From JBBSZK01 sp964354995 (GTDB lineage: Archaea > Nanobdellota > Nanobdellia > Pacearchaeales > GW2011-AR1), in contig CAYHBQ010000019.1 in NCBI GenBank assembly GCA_964354995.1, positions 1 to 15,209 on the forward strand: 15,209 nt of DNA, written 5' to 3'. The notes below the pieces were generated by a model that was given only the letters and a program-made list of their open reading frames with translations, was not told where the DNA came from and searched no databases. Position numbers and translations under genes: made by a program. Each line of letters starts with the position of its first letter. Within the stretch, counting starts at the first letter, position 1. Below, piece after piece: positions 13,509 to 15,209 of this stretch.

Positions 13509-13820
13509 CTAGACGTCGGCCATTTCAGACTTAATCTTAGAAACTTTGCCAAGACGCTCAGAAACACGATCAATATCCGTTGATAATTTCTTTTTCTTCT
13601 CACCAAGCTTCGCTTCCTTCTCCATAAGCGAAGCAATTTTCTGCTCAAGTTCTCGTTCAAGTTCTCGATCAACATCAATAGCCGTAGAAACCTGTTTAAG
13701 TTCGTCCTGCAACCTATTTTTATCACGTTTAAGGGCCTTTATTTGAACGTCTAAATCCTTGAGCGCCGTAGCCAAAAGAGAAGACGAGGAAGGCAAAGCA
13801 CCCTTCTTTTTTAACTTCAT
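13509..13820 (-). CDS. Coiled-coil protein of 103 residues
   Basis: Almost entirely a predicted long coiled coil from about residue 16 to 98, rich in Lys, Glu, Asp and Leu with heptad-like spacing (LKDLDVQIKALKRDKNRLQD; RELERELEQKIASLMEKEAK; STDIDRVSERLGKVSKIK). The N terminus is MKLKKKGALPSSSS. There is no signal peptide, membrane segment or catalytic motif. A structural or scaffold role is inference. Leaderless from the TATA box 25.5 nt upstream. It is the first gene of a two-gene operon with the DUF192 gene. Confidence 0.85.
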   Translation of the reverse strand: MKLKKKGALPSSSSLLATALKDLDVQIKALKRDKNRLQDELKQVSTAIDVDRELERELEQKIASLMEKEAKLGEKKKKLSTDIDRVSERLGKVSKIKSEMADV

Positions 13821-13841
13821 CAGACAATGACGACGCTGGTG

Positions 13842-13849
13842 TTTATAAA
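13842..13849 (-). promoter_or_regulatory. TATA box inside the end of the upstream membrane-protein gene
   Basis: TTTATAAA, centred 25.5 nt before the coiled-coil ATG. It overlaps the last two sense codons and the TAA stop of the preceding gene (13843-13845). Confidence 0.65.
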
Positions 13850-14853
13850 CGTTTCTTTAAACGTCTATCAAGGGCATCAAGTTTAGCGCGCGTAGTCTTG
13901 TAAGTAGAAGGAGTAATATATTTCTTCTTGTACGCTTCGACGAGAAGTTGCCGTTGATACACTAATGTTCGATGAGCTTTGCGACCATCCTGTCCACTAC
14001 GCGCATGCTTAAGCTGATCGTCCCAATACGCCACGCTCGTGACCATATGTCTGCGCCACAGATAATTGATAACTAAAAAGCCCACAAGCAAGATACCAAT
14101 AACGACTAATGCGTAATAGAATGAATCATTGGTGGTAAGAGGCGGAGAAAGTGAAGGTTGACCTATACGTAAAGACGTGGTTGCAGTCCCATGCGAGGTT
14201 CCCGCTACAATCTCAACTGCAAGAATAAGAGGGCCGTCTGAAAGACCTTCGGGCAAAGACAGTGCGGGCGAAAGCTCAAGGGTGTTCTTCACATCAACCG
14301 ATTCCACGTTATACGCAATACGAGTACCATCAATAGTATATACCGAGGAGCGAAGCGTGGCGGTAGGATGCAAAGAACGTAAATTATAGAGCGTAATCTG
14401 AGGCGTAAAAACGTCGCCGGCACGTAATTCAGAATAAATGGGTAGTTCTCGTATTGATGCGTCAAAAAGAGGAGATTCACTTTGCACCTCGAGAACAACG
14501 GGAATTGAAACCGTCACGAGACCGTCTGAAATATCAACCGAACCAACATAAATGCCGGGGGAAAGAGAGTCAGACCCTAAGGCGAGACGTATCGAGATGC
14601 TCTGGTCAGTATCAAGGAAAAAAGAAGAACGATCAACGCTAAAAAAGGAGTTTGGTGAATGAACCGTAACAGAAAACGCGGCGGGCGCGCCTCGATTAAA
14701 AATAGACACCTCGCTCGACGCACGTTCACCAGGTTCTACGGTGATAGACACAAGCGGTTTATCAATATCAAAAGTTGATTCTTCAAAACCTGCTACAACC
14801 AATCCCGCGACAGAGATACAGATAACGAACATAACCCCGTAAATGCCCCTCAT
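13843..14853 (-). CDS. Membrane-anchored surface protein with Ig-like domains
   Basis: A 336-residue type I membrane protein. It has a signal peptide at 1-21 (MRGIYGVMFVICISVAGLVV), an extracellular beta-rich part at about 28-240 with two Ig-like sandwiches (SITVEPGERASSEVSIFNRG; PLFDASIRELPIYSELRAGD), one membrane helix at 245-265 (FYYALVVIGILLVGFLVINY) and a basic cytoplasmic tail of about 70 residues ending DALDRRLKKRL. The sandwich motifs resemble the NEW3/CARDB-like domains of archaeal surface proteins; the ligand is unknown. The ATG overlaps the stop of the upstream gene by 4 nt (ATGA) and has GGAGG at 14859-14863 with a 5-nt spacer. Confidence 0.85.
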   Translation of the reverse strand: MRGIYGVMFVICISVAGLVVAGFEESTFDIDKPLVSITVEPGERASSEVSIFNRGAPAAFSVTVHSPNSFFSVDRSSFFLDTDQSISIRLALGSDSLSPGIYVGSVDISDGLVTVSIPVVLEVQSESPLFDASIRELPIYSELRAGDVFTPQITLYNLRSLHPTATLRSSVYTIDGTRIAYNVESVDVKNTLELSPALSLPEGLSDGPLILAVEIVAGTSHGTATTSLRIGQPSLSPPLTTNDSFYYALVVIGILLVGFLVINYLWRRHMVTSVAYWDDQLKHARSGQDGRKAHRTLVYQRQLLVEAYKKKYITPSTYKTTRAKLDALDRRLKKRL

Positions 14854-15209
14854 AGTGCCCTCCGCTTAACTAATCCTTGCGAGCCTCTTAATTGTTTCGC
14901 CTTACGATACGTCCTAAACGAATAGAACAAGATAAGCAAGGATAACACAAACAAAGCAATCAAAGCAATCAGCGAATAATCTAACACCGTCGTAGAAACG
15001 CTAAAGTATGCACTTGCCGTCGCAAATCCTTGTGGATACACAATCTCTATCCCAACCAAATAGTCTCCTTCTTTCAAACCCCTCGTATCAAACTCCTTCA
15101 GGTAACTCTTGCTGTGAAGCACTCTAAACGTCTCGGTTTCAGTAAAGAGTGTAACTCCATCGAAGTCTTTAATCGTGTATGTCGCGGTAACATCGGTATC
15201 CTCTGCAGG
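14850..15209 (-). CDS. C-terminal part of a second membrane-anchored beta-sandwich protein (5' partial)
   Basis: The frame is open to the last base of the window, so the N terminus lies beyond it; 119 residues are visible. The first 65 or so are beta-sandwich-like (ATYTIKDFDGVTLFTETETF; LKEGDYLVGIEIVYPQGFAT), with the L-x-x-GDY-x-V pattern of Ig-like edge strands. One membrane helix (YSLIALIALFVLSLLILFYS) and a short basic tail (RTYRKAKQLRGSQGLVKRRA) follow. Same architecture as the gene after it, which overlaps it by 4 nt, so the two proteins are probably made together and may work at the same surface site. Confidence 0.85.
   Translation of the reverse strand, partial: PAEDTDVTATYTIKDFDGVTLFTETETFRVLHSKSYLKEFDTRGLKEGDYLVGIEIVYPQGFATASAYFSVSTTVLDYSLIALIALFVLSLLILFYSFRTYRKAKQLRGSQGLVKRRAL

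Noticed and set aside
13232..13534. Plus-strand 100-aa basic ORF
   Set aside because: Antisense to the recognised DUF192 gene; the composition is that of a shadow frame and no start signals are present.
13508..13726. Upstream extension of the DUF192 frame, which would give a 186-aa protein
   Set aside because: This stretch is the coiled-coil gene read in another frame. The ATG at 13507 sits 1 nt after that gene's stop and leads straight into the DUF192 domain.
1..15209. tRNA, rRNA, CRISPR array, insertion sequence
   Set aside because: No T-loop-like motif in the gaps, no spaced direct repeats and no transposase or terminal inverted repeats were seen by eye.

Overview
The window is archaeal. 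It carries a ribosomal cluster of L7Ae, S28e and L24e, a stand-alone Kae1 of archaeal/eukaryotic type, and TTTAWA-type TATA boxes in front of nearly every transcription unit. Most TATA boxes sit 24-27 nt from an ATG, so most mRNAs should be leaderless. Bacterial-type gyrA/gyrB, a UvrD-like helicase-nuclease, cysteine-rich secreted proteins with a 'C-DTD-G' motif and very compact packing fit a DPANN-type lineage (Woesearchaeota/Pacearchaeota-like). The phylum is inferred from remembered gene content, not from a search.

Layout. 1-2188 (+): 3' part of a UvrD/RecB-like helicase with a C-terminal PD-(D/E)XK nuclease. 2191-2793 (-): six-helix DUF2238/YjdF-like membrane protein. 2844-3236 (+): MsrB. 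3221-3415 (-): small glycine-rich membrane protein. 3464-3703 (+): YhbQ-type GIY-YIG protein. Two divergent pairs in this stretch each share one TATA box. 3729-8152 (-): gyrB-gyrA, overlapping by 1 nt. 8263-9538 (-): L7Ae, S28e, an unknown 124-aa protein, L24e. 9613-10494 (-): secreted Cys-rich protein. 10672-11646 (-): Kae1. 11715-12074 (-): unknown 119-aa protein. 12157-12964 (+): an XRE-type regulator split by a frameshift at a run of eight C, whose distal part looks like sigma-70 region 4. 12982-13107 (-): a 41-aa basic protein with its own promoter and a strong Shine-Dalgarno. 13166-13820 (-): coiled-coil protein plus DUF192 protein. 13843-15209 (-): two membrane-anchored beta-sandwich surface proteins, the upstream one cut by the window end.

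The content is mostly housekeeping (DNA topology, translation, tRNA t6A modification, repair) plus cell-surface proteins. The least expected items are the frameshifted HTH/sigma-like protein, the unknown gene inside the ribosomal operon, the shared TATA boxes, the unlisted-size 41-aa gene with a hairpin around its stop codon, and a chain of overlapping GC-rich hairpins downstream of kae1. No tRNA, rRNA, CRISPR array or insertion sequence was seen. No gene-free stretch exceeds 300 bases; the longest, 10495-10671, holds a promoter and the hairpin chain.
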